Source of the DNA: Bosea sp. (in: a-proteobacteria)
GTDB taxonomy: Bacteria > Pseudomonadota > Alphaproteobacteria > Rhizobiales > Beijerinckiaceae
NCBI GenBank assembly: GCA_023910605.1
Contig: JAAVVV010000001.1
Coordinates: 2,222,698 to 2,286,697, forward strand
Reading direction: 5' to 3'
DNA: 64,000 nt
A program made the position numbers and the translations under genes. Shown one piece after another: positions 44,458 through 54,337 of this stretch. Numbering within the stretch: the first letter of the stretch is position 1; each line of letters starts with the position of its first letter. The notes beneath the pieces were generated by a model that had not been told where the DNA came from, searched no databases, and saw only the letters and a program-made list of their open reading frames with translations.

Positions 44458-45507
44458 TCAGTTGCAGGCGGGCACCCGGCCGGCAGGCACGCCCTGACAG
44501 ACTGCGGCTTTCGGAGCCCATCCCGCATCGATCACGACATTGAGGGTGGCCTGCGTGATCGGCACTGGCTTGAGGAACATCGCGGTCATGCTGGCCTTGT
44601 TCGGGCCCTGGTTCCACGCGGTCGAGCCCGCGATTTCATTCAGCTTCTTGCCGCCCGCAAGCTGGATCGCGATCTCTGCGGCATTCCGGCCAAGCTCGCG
44701 TGCATCCTTCCAGATCGTCACGGTCTGCTGGCCGAGCGCCACGCGGTTGAGAGCCGCCCGGTCGGCGTCCTGTCCCGAGACCGGGACCGAGCCAGCCATT
44801 CCCTGGGCAGCCAGCGCCGCGATGGCGCCGCCGGCCGTGCCGTCATTGGCGGCGACCACGGCGTCGACCTTGTTGTTGTTGCGCGTGAGGAACTGCTCCA
44901 TGTTGCGCTGGGCATTGGCGGGCAGCCAGCCATCGGTGAAGGCCTCGCCGACATTCTTGATCCTGCCGGCGTCGATCGCAGGCTTGAGCACTTCCATCGA
45001 GCCCTGGAACAGGAAGTTGGCGTTCGGGTCCGAGCCCGAGCCCTTGATGAAGACATAGTTGCCTTCCGGCTTCGCCTTCTGGATATCGCGGGCCATCATC
45101 CGGCCGACCTCGACATTGTCGAAGGTGAGATAGAACACCTGCGGAATTTCGATCAGGCGGTCATAGCCGACGACGGCGACGCCCTCGTTGATGGCCTTCT
45201 CGACCGCCGGGCGGACGGCCGCCGCGTCCTGCGCCAGCACGATCAGCGCCTTGGCGCCGCGCGCGATCAGGCTTTCGATGTCGGTCAGCTGCTTGCCCGG
45301 CGAGGACTGCGCATCGGCCGAGAGGTATGTGCCGCCTGCCTTCTCGATGGCGGCCTTGATGGCGGCTTCGTCCGTCTTCCAGCGTTCTTCCTGAAAGTTG
45401 GACCAGCTCACGCCAACCACGGGGCCCCTTGTCTGGGCAAAGGCGGCGGAACTGCTGAAGAGGCCGGCAGCAAAAGCCCCGGCCAGCAGGATGAGATGAC
45501 GATTCAT
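44458..45507 (-). CDS. xylF: Xylose-type sugar ABC transporter substrate-binding protein (XylF-like)
   Basis: The 349-residue protein has a signal peptide ending in SSSAAFAQ near residue 25 and the periplasmic binding protein fold type I. Conserved segments include [61 protein letters not shown]-like [11 protein letters not shown], and [14 protein letters not shown]. This pattern matches XylF, the D-xylose binding protein, more than ribose-type proteins. It is the first gene of the leftward import operon. No regulator or xylose-catabolic gene lies next to it in this window. Confidence 0.88.
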   Translation of the reverse strand: MNRHLILLAGAFAAGLFSSSAAFAQTRGPVVGVSWSNFQEERWKTDEAAIKAAIEKAGGTYLSADAQSSPGKQLTDIESLIARGAKALIVLAQDAAAVRPAVEKAINEGVAVVGYDRLIEIPQVFYLTFDNVEVGRMMARDIQKAKPEGNYVFIKGSGSDPNANFLFQGSMEVLKPAIDAGRIKNVGEAFTDGWLPANAQRNMEQFLTRNNNKVDAVVAANDGTAGGAIAALAAQGMAGSVPVSGQDADRAALNRVALGQQTVTIWKDARELGRNAAEIAIQLAGGKKLNEIAGSTAWNQGPNKASMTAMFLKPVPITQATLNVVIDAGWAPKAAVCQGVPAGRVPACN

Positions 45508-45678
45508 TGCGTTTCTTCCCGTTGTTTTTGTCGCTGTCGCGCGAGCGCTCGCCAGCGTATCTCAGTTGTTGTAGCTCTGGTAGAAGACGGGATTTCACTG
45601 GCCTCGTCAACCAGCCGCAGAGCGCTTGAACAAGCCCTTGCGAGGCAATACCAGTGTTAGCCATGAAAGGACCTGACC

Positions 45679-46350
45679 GTGCCGCATGATCTTGTCATTT
45701 ATGATTGTGACGGCACGCTGATCGACACGGAGACGATCTACGCCGAAATCAACCTCAGCGCCTATCACCGCATCGGGCTGACGCACTGGACGATGGATTC
45801 CTATGTCGACGCCATGGTGGGTATCCCCGTCGCCGCCGGCCGCAAGATCATCGAGGCCGATTATGGCGGGCCTCTTCCGCCTGATTTCGAAGAGGCGATC
45901 GAGCGCGAGGTCAAGCGCCGCTTCCTCGATGAACTCCAGACGCTGCCCGGCGTGCGCGAGGCGGTGAATGCGATCGACGGGCCGCGCTGCGTGGCATCCT
46001 CCACCAGCCTGCAGCCGCTCAAGCGCAACCTCGCCACGGCCGGCCTGATCGACCTGTTCGATCCGCATGTCTTCTCGGCGAGCCAGGTCTCGCGCGGCAA
46101 GCCGCATCCGGATGTGTTTCTGTTCGCGGCCGAAACCATGGGCGCTCGCCCAGAGCGCTGTCTTGTCATCGAGGATTCCGTGCCAGGCGTGCTCGCGGCG
46201 CGCTCGGCCGGAATGCCGGTGATCGGCTTCACCGGCGTCGCCCATGACAAGGAACGCATCGCGTCGCGTCTGAAGGAGGCCGGCGCTCTCGCCGTGATCG
46301 GGCACATGAACGAGTGGCCCGCCATGGTGCGAGCCATTCGCGAGGGCTGA
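45679..46350 (+). CDS. HAD-superfamily hydrolase (phosphatase)
   Basis: The 223-residue protein has the HAD motif I YDCDGTLIDTE with Asp9 as nucleophile and Asp11, motif II VASSTS, a Lys in RGKPHPDVF, and the acidic motif IEDSVPGVLAARSAGM. A helical cap between motifs I and II fits subfamily IA, as in phosphoglycolate phosphatase and sugar phosphatases. Substrate is unknown. The start is a GTG at 45679. It is divergent from the xylose-type binding-protein gene and 45 bp upstream of coaD. Confidence 0.9.
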   Translation: MPHDLVIYDCDGTLIDTETIYAEINLSAYHRIGLTHWTMDSYVDAMVGIPVAAGRKIIEADYGGPLPPDFEEAIEREVKRRFLDELQTLPGVREAVNAIDGPRCVASSTSLQPLKRNLATAGLIDLFDPHVFSASQVSRGKPHPDVFLFAAETMGARPERCLVIEDSVPGVLAARSAGMPVIGFTGVAHDKERIASRLKEAGALAVIGHMNEWPAMVRAIREG

Positions 46351-46395
46351 GATGGGCCCTTTGCAAAGCGGCCCAAGCTCGATTACCGATGGATC

Positions 46396-46896
46396 ATGAC
46401 CCTCACAGCCTTCTATACCGGCTCTTTCGACCCCGTCACCAACGGCCATCTCGATGTTGTCCGGCAAGCCTGCCGCATGGCGGACCGGCTCGTGATCGCC
46501 ATCGGCGTCCACCCCGGCAAGGCTCCGCTCTTCACCTCCGATGAGCGCGCCGAACTGCTGCGCGCCACCTGCGGTCCCATCGCCCGGATCGAGCAGGCAC
46601 GGCTCGAGGTTGTGACATTCGCCGGACTGGCCGTGGAAGCCGCCCGCGAAGCCGGCGCCACCATGATGGTCCGCGGCCTGCGCGACGGCACGGATCTCGA
46701 CTACGAAATGCAGATGGCCGGCATGAATGGCGCCATGGCGCCGGACATCCTTACCGTCTTTCTGCCAGCCTCGCCGGCGTTCCGGCCGATCACGGCCACG
46801 CTCGTTCGCCAGATCGCCGCCCTGGGGGGGGACGTCTCGGCCTTCGTCCCGGAGTCCGTGGCGGCAAGCCTCAAGGCGCGTTTCGCCCGGAGCTGA
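46396..46896 (+). CDS. coaD: Phosphopantetheine adenylyltransferase CoaD
   Basis: CoaD transfers AMP to 4'-phosphopantetheine in coenzyme A synthesis. The 166-residue protein starts with [21 protein letters not shown], which holds the nucleotidyltransferase TNGH motif, and continues with [21 protein letters not shown] and a C-terminal [10 protein letters not shown] block. Length is normal for the bacterial enzyme. Confidence 0.97.
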   Translation: MTLTAFYTGSFDPVTNGHLDVVRQACRMADRLVIAIGVHPGKAPLFTSDERAELLRATCGPIARIEQARLEVVTFAGLAVEAAREAGATMMVRGLRDGTDLDYEMQMAGMNGAMAPDILTVFLPASPAFRPITATLVRQIAALGGDVSAFVPESVAASLKARFARS

Positions 46897-47030
46897 AGCT
46901 GGCGCGGGCGGGACAGGCGGCATTCAGGCTTGCATTTTCGCTGTTTGGATGGTGTCAGTCGGTTGTCGACGTCAAGCGCTGACTCGCGGGCGGGCCGTTC
47001 GACCCGCACGCGCCCTTGAACAGGTTTCCT

Positions 47031-48380
47031 ATGCGCCTTTCCCGTTATTTCCTTCCCATTTTGCGTGACACGCCCAAGGAGGCGGAGATTCTCTCGCATC
47101 GGCTGATGCTGCGGGCGGGGCTGATCCGCCAGCAGGCAGCCGGCAGCTATGCCTGGCTTCCGCTCGGGCTCAAGGTGCTCAACAACATCAATGCGGTGAT
47201 CCGGGAAGAGCAGAATCGCTCCGGCGCGATCGAACTGCTGATGCCTACGATTCAGTCTGCGGATCTGTGGCGCGAGAGCGGACGCTATGATGATTACGGC
47301 AAGGAGATGCTGCGCCTCAAGGACCGGCATGACCGCGACATGCTCTTCGGGCCGACCAACGAGGAGATGGTCACCGAGATCTTCCGGTCCTACGTCAAAT
47401 CCTACAAGGAATTGCCGCTGAACCTCTACCACATCCAGTGGAAGTTCCGCGACGAGGTGAGGCCCCGCTTCGGCACCATGCGCAGCCGGGAATTCCTGAT
47501 GAAGGACGCATACTCGTTTGACGTTGACAAGGCCTCGGCGGTCCACAGCTACAACAAGATGTTCGTGGCCTATCTGCGGACATTCGACCGCCTGGGCCTC
47601 AAGGCGATCCCCATGCAGGCCGACACCGGCCCGATCGGCGGCGATCTGAGTCACGAGTTCATCATTCTCGCTGCAACGGGCGAGAGCGAGGTGTTCTGCC
47701 ACAAGGATTTCCTCGATTTCGCGGTGCCTGGCGTCGAAACGAACTTTGACGACATCGCCGGCGTTCAGGGCATCGTCGACCGCTGGACCTCGCTCTATGC
47801 CGCCACATCGGAGAAGCATGAAGAGGCAGCCTATGCCGGAATTCCCGAGGCATCGCGCGTTTCTGCACGCGGCATCGAGGTCGGCCATATTTTCTACTTC
47901 GGCACCAAGTACTCGGCACCGATGGGCGCCACCGTCGCAGGCCCTGACGGCAAGGAGACTCACGTGCACATGGGATCTTACGGCATCGGACCGTCACGGC
48001 TCGTGCCCGCCATCATCGAGGCCAGCCATGACGATGCGGGCATCATCTGGCCGGACGCCATCGCGCCCTTCGCTGTGTCGCTGCTCAACCTCAAATCCGG
48101 CGACGCAGCAACCGACGGCGCCTGCGGCGAGCTTTATGCCGGGCTCGGCAATGCCGGCGTCGAGGTTCTGCATGATGACCGCGACGAGCGGCCAGGCGCG
48201 AAGTTCGTCGTCAATGACCTGATCGGCTCGCCCTGGCAGCTGATCGTCGGCCCCAAGGGCCTGGCCGAAGGCAAGGTCGAGCTCAAGCGCCGCGCGACAG
48301 GCGAGCGCGAGCTGCTCTCGCCTGCGGCCGCGCTCGACAGGCTGGTGCAGGTCGCCCAGAAAACACGGCAAGTCCGATGA
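47031..48380 (+). CDS. proS: Prolyl-tRNA synthetase, short alphaproteobacterial form
   Basis: ProS charges tRNA-Pro. From the ATG at 47031 ([13 protein letters not shown]) the protein is 449 residues, much shorter than Escherichia coli ProS (572) because it lacks the editing insertion between motifs 2 and 3. Class II motifs are visible: [41 protein letters not shown], and the motif 3 region SYGIGPSRL. The short form is usual in alphaproteobacteria. It is followed by lolC with a 4-bp overlap. Confidence 0.96.
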   Translation: MRLSRYFLPILRDTPKEAEILSHRLMLRAGLIRQQAAGSYAWLPLGLKVLNNINAVIREEQNRSGAIELLMPTIQSADLWRESGRYDDYGKEMLRLKDRHDRDMLFGPTNEEMVTEIFRSYVKSYKELPLNLYHIQWKFRDEVRPRFGTMRSREFLMKDAYSFDVDKASAVHSYNKMFVAYLRTFDRLGLKAIPMQADTGPIGGDLSHEFIILAATGESEVFCHKDFLDFAVPGVETNFDDIAGVQGIVDRWTSLYAATSEKHEEAAYAGIPEASRVSARGIEVGHIFYFGTKYSAPMGATVAGPDGKETHVHMGSYGIGPSRLVPAIIEASHDDAGIIWPDAIAPFAVSLLNLKSGDAATDGACGELYAGLGNAGVEVLHDDRDERPGAKFVVNDLIGSPWQLIVGPKGLAEGKVELKRRATGERELLSPAAALDRLVQVAQKTRQVR

Positions 48381-49648
48381 TTGACGCTCCCGCAGACACG
48401 AAGCCTTTTTCGCGCTTCGAATGGATGCTTGCGTCACGCTACCTGCGCACGCGGCGACGCGAGGGCTTCGTTTCGGTCATCGCGGGCTTTTCCTTTCTCG
48501 GCATCATGCTCGGTGTGGCGACGCTGATCATCGTGCTGTCGGTGATGAACGGCTTCCGGAAGGAATTGCTGGACAAGATCGTGGGCGTGAACGGCCACAT
48601 CTTCCTCACCCCCATAGAGCGCCCGCTCGATGATTATCGCGAGGTCGCCCAGAAGCTGACAGCAATCCGCGGCGTCACCCATGCCATCCCGATGGTCGAG
48701 GGGCAGGCCCTGGCCTCCTCGCAATATGGCAACAGCGGCGTGCTGATCCGCGGCATGCGCGAGAGCGACATCAAGACCATCGGCTTCATCGCACGAAAAC
48801 TGAAGCAGGGCACGCTTGAAGGATTCGATGGCGCGAATGGCGTGGCCATAGGGCAGCGTCTCGCGGAAACACTCTCGATCCGCGCTGGCGACAGCCTCAC
48901 CATCATCAGCCCGCGTGGGGCGGCCACGCCTTTCGGCACGGCGCCGCGCATCAAGGCCTATCCCGTCGTGGCGGTCTTCGAGATCGGCATGTCCGAGTTC
49001 GACGGCACCTTCGTCTTCATGCCGCTGGGCGAGGCGCAGGCCTATTTCAACCGCGACGACGATGTGAATGTCATCGAGGTCTTCATCGAGAACGCCGACC
49101 GGACGCAGCAGGTGAGGGACGCGATCGAGGCGAACGCGCCCCGGCCCCTCGTGCTGACCGATTGGCGGCAGCGCAACCGCACCTTCTTCTCCGCGCTTGA
49201 GGTGGAGCGGAACGTGATGTTCCTCATCCTGATGCTGATCGTACTTGTGGCCGCGCTCAACATCGTCTCGGGCCTCATCATGCTGGTGAAGGACAAGAGC
49301 TCGGACATCGCCATCCTGCGCACCATGGGCGCGACAAGCGGCTCGATCTTGCGGGTCTTCCTCATCACCGGCGCGTCGATAGGCGTGGTCGGGACTTTGG
49401 CCGGCTTCGCGCTCGGGCTGTTCATCTGCGCCAACATCCAGTCGATCCAGAATTTCGTGAGCCGCATCAGCGGCACCCAGCTCTGGGACCCCACAGTGCG
49501 GTTCCTGACAGAGATCCCTGCCCAGACCAATCCGGCAGAGGTCGCGGCGGTGGTCGCCATGGCGCTTGTGCTGTCTCTGCTGGCCACGCTCTATCCGGCC
49601 TGGCGTGCGGCCCGGCTCGATCCCGTCGAGGCCCTTCGCTATGGCTGA
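48377..49648 (+). CDS. Lipoprotein-releasing ABC transporter permease (LolC/LolE)
   Basis: The 423-residue permease of the Lol system releases outer-membrane lipoproteins from the inner membrane. It has one hydrophobic segment near the N terminus ([30 protein letters not shown]), a large periplasmic MacB-like domain, and three C-terminal membrane segments ([27 protein letters not shown]). A single permease gene is present, so it may act as a homodimer (LolF type), as in many alphaproteobacteria. It overlaps proS by 4 bp and lolD by 8 bp. Confidence 0.94.
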   Translation: MIDAPADTKPFSRFEWMLASRYLRTRRREGFVSVIAGFSFLGIMLGVATLIIVLSVMNGFRKELLDKIVGVNGHIFLTPIERPLDDYREVAQKLTAIRGVTHAIPMVEGQALASSQYGNSGVLIRGMRESDIKTIGFIARKLKQGTLEGFDGANGVAIGQRLAETLSIRAGDSLTIISPRGAATPFGTAPRIKAYPVVAVFEIGMSEFDGTFVFMPLGEAQAYFNRDDDVNVIEVFIENADRTQQVRDAIEANAPRPLVLTDWRQRNRTFFSALEVERNVMFLILMLIVLVAALNIVSGLIMLVKDKSSDIAILRTMGATSGSILRVFLITGASIGVVGTLAGFALGLFICANIQSIQNFVSRISGTQLWDPTVRFLTEIPAQTNPAEVAAVVAMALVLSLLATLYPAWRAARLDPVEALRYG

Positions 49649-50342
49649 CGCTCCTGCACCGGCAACGCCTGCGCTGTTCCTCTCGCAGGTCGACCGCGCC
49701 TATCCGCAGAGCGGTGGCATGCTCGAGATCCTGAAGCAGGCGGATTTTGCAATCTGGCCCGGGGAACTGGTGGCGCTTGTCGCGCCTTCCGGCACCGGCA
49801 AGTCCACGCTGTTGCATGTCGCGGGTCTGCTCGAGCATCCCGATGCGGGCGAGGTCTATGTCGGCGGCGTTGCGACAGCGAAGCTTGACGACGCCGACCG
49901 CACGCGGCTGCGCCGCACCGAGATCGGCTTCGTGTATCAGTTCCATCATCTGTTGCCTGAGTTTTCGGCCCTCGAGAATGTCGTGATGCCCCAGCTCATC
50001 CGCGGGCTCGGCAAGGCGGAGTCGGAGAAGCGCGCCGCAGATCTGCTCGACTTCCTCGGCCTGGGTGAGCGGCTGCGCAACCGCCCCGGAGAATTGTCCG
50101 GCGGCGAGCAGCAGCGCGTCGCCATAGCCCGCGCCGTCGCCAACGCGCCGCGCCTGCTTCTTGCTGACGAGCCCACCGGCAATCTCGACCCAGGCACCTC
50201 CAAGCACGTCTTCCGAACCCTGACCTCTCTGGTGCGCGCCTCGGGCCTCGCCGCCGTGATCGCCACGCACAATCTGGAACTCGCCGCCCAGATGGACCGC
50301 CGCGTGACCATAAAGGGCGGCCAGGTCGTCACGCTGGATTGA
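49641..50342 (+). CDS. lolD: Lipoprotein-releasing ABC transporter ATPase LolD
   Basis: LolD powers lipoprotein release. From the ATG at 49641 (inside the last codons of the permease gene) the 233-residue protein has Walker [10 protein letters not shown], a Q-loop in [13 protein letters not shown], the signature [14 protein letters not shown], and Walker [13 protein letters not shown]. The overlap with the permease gene points to coupled translation. Family and neighbours agree. Confidence 0.96.
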   Translation: MADAPAPATPALFLSQVDRAYPQSGGMLEILKQADFAIWPGELVALVAPSGTGKSTLLHVAGLLEHPDAGEVYVGGVATAKLDDADRTRLRRTEIGFVYQFHHLLPEFSALENVVMPQLIRGLGKAESEKRAADLLDFLGLGERLRNRPGELSGGEQQRVAIARAVANAPRLLLADEPTGNLDPGTSKHVFRTLTSLVRASGLAAVIATHNLELAAQMDRRVTIKGGQVVTLD

Positions 50343-50399
50343 AGCTGCCGCTCCGTTAGCATTCTGGTAACCGTCGGCGTGGAGCCGCCCAACAACGGC

Positions 50400-50428
50400 T
50401 TGATCAAAGAACAAAACAAATACATAAT
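50400..50428 (+). promoter_or_regulatory. Likely sigma-70 promoter for the 34-residue microprotein and perhaps dnaE
   Basis: TTGATC (50400-50405) and CATAAT (50423-50428) are 17 bp apart in an AT-rich patch within GC-rich DNA. CATAAT matches the -10 consensus at five of six positions. A purine-rich AGGAGA lies 16-21 bp downstream, before the small gene. Confidence 0.45.
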
Positions 50429-50455
50429 GGAACATATCAAAAACAGGAGATCTCC

Positions 50456-50560
50456 ATGGCCCGTCTCTTCGTCACCAGCCTCGCCGAAATGGCGTTCCTC
50501 ACCACCTTCATCGCCATGATCCTGACCTGGGCAGCCATCTTCGCGGCGCCCGGCGTCTGA
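50456..50560 (+). CDS. 34-residue single-pass membrane microprotein between lolD and dnaE
   Basis: ATG at 50456 opens a 34-codon frame closed by TGA at 50558. A strong ribosome-binding site, CAGGAGA at 50444-50450, sits 5 bp before the ATG. The product starts MARLFVTSLAEM and continues with a hydrophobic stretch (AFLTTFIAMILTWAAIFAAP), so one membrane segment is likely. Promoter-like boxes lie directly upstream. I do not recognise a family. It was chosen because start, spacing, hydrophobicity and promoter agree, not from length. Confidence 0.65.
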   Translation: MARLFVTSLAEMAFLTTFIAMILTWAAIFAAPGV

Positions 50561-50660
50561 TCCTGCTTCTGGCGCCAAGGGTGTGAACAGAAGGCGGAAG
50601 AGGGCGGGTTGCGCTCGACCTTGCTGGCGGCAGGGGTGATAACCGGGCGAGGAGTGTCCG

Positions 50661-53600
50661 ATGCACGCGATTCCGCCCGAGCCCGGTTTTGTCCACCTGC
50701 ACGTTCATTCGAGCTACTCGCTGCTCGAAGGCGCCATGACGATCCCCGTGCTGGCCAAGCTCGCGGCGGCGGACCACCAGCCCGCTCTGGCCCTCACCGA
50801 CACCAACAACCTGTTTGGCGCGCTCGAGTTTTCCGAGAAGCTGGCCGGCTCCGGCATCCAGCCGCTGGTCGGCGTGCAACTGTGCCTTGATTGCGCGGAT
50901 GTGGCCACCGACAGCCGCAAGCCCATGCAGCCCTCCCATCCGCATGTCGTGCTGCTGGCCGCGAGCGAAAAGGGGTATGAGAACCTGCTGGCGCTGATCT
51001 CCGCCGCCTACATGCTGCCTGATCTCGGCGCGCCGCCTGTCGTCGGCATGGCCCGGTTCGGCGCCCATGCGGAGGGCGTGATCTGCCTCACGGGCGGCGC
51101 GGGCGGGCCTGTCGACACGGCCTTGCGCGAGGGCAGGCGGGAACTGGCCGTGGCTCGGTTGCGCACGCTGCTGAGCGCCTTTGGCGACAGGCTTTATGTC
51201 GAGGTGCAGCGGCCCGCTTCCGGCGGCGCGCTGCCCACCGAGGCCGCGCTGCTGCGGCTCGCCTATGGGCTGGAGCTGCCCATTGTCGCCACCAACGAGC
51301 CCTTCTTCGCCAAGCCGCAGGACCATGAGGCGCATGATGCGCTGCTTGCCATCGCGGCGGGGCGGCTGATGTCCGATGACGACCGCCGGCGCGTCAGCGA
51401 CGGCCAGTATTTCGCGACCCGGGCCGAGATGGCGCGCCGCTTCGCCGATCTGCCCGAGGCGCTGGCCACCACGGTGGAGGTGGCGCGGCGCTGCGCCTGG
51501 CGCCCCACTGTGCGCAAGCCGATCCTGCCGCGCTATGAGACCGGGAGCGGGCGCGACGAGCCGGCCGAGCTGCGCGAGCAGGCGGAGGCCGGATTGCGCA
51601 TCCGCCTGGCCGCCCATGGTCCGAGCCCCGGCTTCACGGTGGATGATTACGAGAAGCGGCTCGCCTTCGAGCTGGGCGTCATCGAGCGGATGAAGTTCCC
51701 CGGCTACTTCCTCATCGTGGCGGACTTCATCAAGCATGCGAAGGCGCAGGACATTCCGGTCGGCCCCGGCCGCGGCTCGGGCGCGGGCTCGCTGGTGGCC
51801 TATGCGCTGACGATCACGGATGTGGACCCGCTGCGCTTCGGGCTGCTTTTCGAGCGCTTCCTCAACCCTGACCGCGTTTCGATGCCGGATTTCGACATCG
51901 ACTTCTGCCAGGACAGACGCGAGGAGGTGATCGACTATGTGCGCCGTCGCTATGGCGCGGAGCGTGTGGCGCAGATCATCACCTTCGGCACGCTTCTGGC
52001 GCGCGGGGTGATGCGCGATGTCGGCCGCGTGCTGGAGATGCCCTACGGCCAGGTGGACAAGCTGACCAAGCTGGTGCCGCAGGCGCCGGGCAAGATCACG
52101 CCGCTGGCCGAGGCCATCTCCGGCGAGCCCAGGCTACAGATGGCGGCCAGGGACGAGCCCATCGTGGGCCGCATGCTGGAGATCGCGCAGAAGCTGGAGG
52201 GGCTGCACCGCCATGCCTCGACCCATGCCGCCGGCGTGGTGATCGGCGACCGGCCGCTCGACAGGCTGGTGCCGCTTTACCGCGATCCGCGCACGGGCGC
52301 GCGCGTCACGCAATACAACATGAAGTGGGTGGAGCAGGCCGGGCTGGTGAAGTTCGACTTCCTCGGCCTCAAGACCCTTACCGTGCTGACCACCGCGGTG
52401 CGGCTGCTCAAGCAGCGCGGCATCGAGATCAGGCTCGACGCGCTGCCCTTCGACGACGCGAAGACCTACGAGATGCTGGCGCGCGGCGAGACGGTGGGCG
52501 TGTTCCAGGTGGAAAGCGCCGGCATGAGGAAGGCGCTGGTCGAGATGAAGGCCGACCGGGTGGAGGATCTGATCGCGCTGGTGGCGCTTTATCGCCCCGG
52601 CCCCATGGACAACATCCCCACCTATTGCCGCCGCAAGCTGGGGCTGGAAAAGCCCAGCTACCTGCACCCCAAGCTTGAGCCCTATCTGGCCGAGACGCAT
52701 GGCATCATCGTCTATCAGGAGCAGGTGATGCAGGTGGCGCAGGCGCTCTCGGGCTACAGCCTGGGCGAGGCGGACCTGCTGCGCCGCGCCATGGGCAAGA
52801 AGGTCAAGGCCGAGATGGACGCCCAGCGCGACCGCTTCACCCGCGGCGCCACCGAGCGCGGCCTGTCCGAGAGCCTGGCCTCGGAGATCTTCGACCTTCT
52901 GGCCAAGTTCGCCGATTACGGCTTCAACAAGAGCCACGCGGCGGCCTATGCGGTCGTCTCCTACCAGACGGCCTATCTCAAGGCGAATTACCCGGTCGAG
53001 TTCATGGCCGCCTCGATGACGCTGGACATGTCGAACACCGACAAGCTGGCCGAATTCCGCCGCGATGCGGAGCGCCTCGGCATCAGGGTCGAGCCGCCCT
53101 CGATCAATCGCTCGGGCGTGGCGTTCGATGTCGCGGAGGGGCGCATCTTCCATGCGCTCGCCGCCATTCGCGGGGTGGGGGAGGAGGCGGTGAGGTCCAT
53201 CGTGGCCTGCCGCGCGGAGCAGGGGCCTTTTTCCGACCTCGCGGATTTCGCCCGCCGGCTGGACAGCCGCCGCGTCAACAAGCGCACCATCGAGGCGCTG
53301 ATCGCGGCCGGCGCCTTCGACGGGCTGGAGCCCGACCGCGCCCGCGCCGCCGCCGCCATCGATGGCATGGTGGCGCTGGCGCAGCGCACGCGCGAGGCGC
53401 ACGAGGGCGGGCAGGATGAGCTGTTCGGCTCAGGCGGGTCGGACAGCCTCGTCATCCCCGCGCACACGCCGTGGACCACCTCCGAGAAGCTGAGCCGCGA
53501 GCATGCGGCGGTGGGCTTTTTCCTGTCGGGCCATCCGCTGGATGATTACGCGCTGGTGCTGGAGCGGCTGCGCGTGCGCCGCTTCACCGAGTTCGCCGCC

Positions 53601-54101
53601 ACGGTGCGCCTGACGGGCGCCTCGATGGGGCGCATCGCGGCCTCCGTCATCGACCGCTCGGAGCGCCGCACCAGGACCGGCAACAAGATGGGCATCGTCC
53701 AGCTCTCGGATCAGAGCGGCCATTTCGAGGCCGTGCTCTTCGCCGAGGGGCTGCAACGCTTCCGGGATCTGCTGGAGCCGGGGCAGGTGGTGCTGCTCAT
53801 GGTCTCGGCCACGCTGGATGGCGACGAGGTCAAGCCGCGCATCGAGAGCGTGGAGCCGCTGGACGCCGCCGCCGCCCGCCAGAAGCAGGACATGCGCATC
53901 TTCGTGCGCGACGACAAGCCCGTGGCAGCCCTCACCGAGCGGCTGAAGGCCCAGGGCGACGCCCGCATCTCCGTCGTCGTCATCGTCGGCCAGGGCGACG
54001 AGGAAATCGAGGTCGAGCTGCCGGGCAAACGCTTGGTCAACCCGCAGATTGCGGGGGCCTTGCGCGCCGTGCCTGGGGTGGTGAGTGTGGAGTTGTGTTG
54101 A
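50661..54101 (+). CDS. dnaE: DNA polymerase III alpha subunit DnaE
   Basis: DnaE is the catalytic subunit of the replicative polymerase. The 1146-residue protein has an N-terminal PHP domain (FVHLHVHSSYSLLEGA, with both histidines kept), the polymerase core with PGRGSGAGSLVAYAL, the catalytic block MPDFDIDFCQDRREEV, FAFDYGFNKSHAAAYA-like ADYGFNKSHAAAYAVVSYQTAYLK, a tandem helix-hairpin-helix region (IRGVGEEAVRSIVACR) and a C-terminal OB fold. A GAGGAG ribosome-binding site lies 8 bp before the ATG. This is the replicative DnaE1 type by length. A strong hairpin follows its stop. Confidence 0.98.
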   Translation: MHAIPPEPGFVHLHVHSSYSLLEGAMTIPVLAKLAAADHQPALALTDTNNLFGALEFSEKLAGSGIQPLVGVQLCLDCADVATDSRKPMQPSHPHVVLLAASEKGYENLLALISAAYMLPDLGAPPVVGMARFGAHAEGVICLTGGAGGPVDTALREGRRELAVARLRTLLSAFGDRLYVEVQRPASGGALPTEAALLRLAYGLELPIVATNEPFFAKPQDHEAHDALLAIAAGRLMSDDDRRRVSDGQYFATRAEMARRFADLPEALATTVEVARRCAWRPTVRKPILPRYETGSGRDEPAELREQAEAGLRIRLAAHGPSPGFTVDDYEKRLAFELGVIERMKFPGYFLIVADFIKHAKAQDIPVGPGRGSGAGSLVAYALTITDVDPLRFGLLFERFLNPDRVSMPDFDIDFCQDRREEVIDYVRRRYGAERVAQIITFGTLLARGVMRDVGRVLEMPYGQVDKLTKLVPQAPGKITPLAEAISGEPRLQMAARDEPIVGRMLEIAQKLEGLHRHASTHAAGVVIGDRPLDRLVPLYRDPRTGARVTQYNMKWVEQAGLVKFDFLGLKTLTVLTTAVRLLKQRGIEIRLDALPFDDAKTYEMLARGETVGVFQVESAGMRKALVEMKADRVEDLIALVALYRPGPMDNIPTYCRRKLGLEKPSYLHPKLEPYLAETHGIIVYQEQVMQVAQALSGYSLGEADLLRRAMGKKVKAEMDAQRDRFTRGATERGLSESLASEIFDLLAKFADYGFNKSHAAAYAVVSYQTAYLKANYPVEFMAASMTLDMSNTDKLAEFRRDAERLGIRVEPPSINRSGVAFDVAEGRIFHALAAIRGVGEEAVRSIVACRAEQGPFSDLADFARRLDSRRVNKRTIEALIAAGAFDGLEPDRARAAAAIDGMVALAQRTREAHEGGQDELFGSGGSDSLVIPAHTPWTTSEKLSREHAAVGFFLSGHPLDDYALVLERLRVRRFTEFAATVRLTGASMGRIAASVIDRSERRTRTGNKMGIVQLSDQSGHFEAVLFAEGLQRFRDLLEPGQVVLLMVSATLDGDEVKPRIESVEPLDAAAARQKQDMRIFVRDDKPVAALTERLKAQGDARISVVVIVGQGDEEIEVELPGKRLVNPQIAGALRAVPGVVSVELC

Positions 54102-54164
54102 CGGCGGGATGCTCGGCGAGCGTATTTGCTGTGTGCCCCTCGTGGCTTCGCTACCCCAGATGCT

Positions 54165-54205
54165 CCTCTCCCGTTATGGATGAGCTTGATCCAAAACTGG
54201 AGAGG
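54165..54205 (+). terminator. Long imperfect hairpin downstream of dnaE
   Basis: CCTCTCCCGTTATGGAT (54165-54181) pairs with ATCCAAAACTGGAGAGG (54189-54205) at 15 of 17 positions around the 7-base loop GAGCTTG. It starts 64 bp after the dnaE stop. No T-run follows, so it may be a processing element or interspersed repeat and not a classic terminator. It marks the last GC-rich chromosomal sequence before the AT-rich island. Confidence 0.55.
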
Positions 54206-54337
54206 GCAACAGGGACGTGCCCGAAGACTAGGCGAGGGCATCTAATAATTGAATCATTAGTGAAATAACATACAATAGAATCTACATAATTCAAATTATT
54301 GCGCATCTTTATTGTGCATTAAAGAGCGTGACTATCA

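Noticed and set aside
50400-50440. A second LexA box upstream of the microprotein, from GAAC repeats
   Set aside because: The two GAAC copies are 16 bases apart, not seven, so they do not fit the site.
54102-54337. An attachment site or integrase remnant at the dnaE side of the island
   Set aside because: No integrase frame, tRNA end or matching direct repeat with the rpsB side was found.
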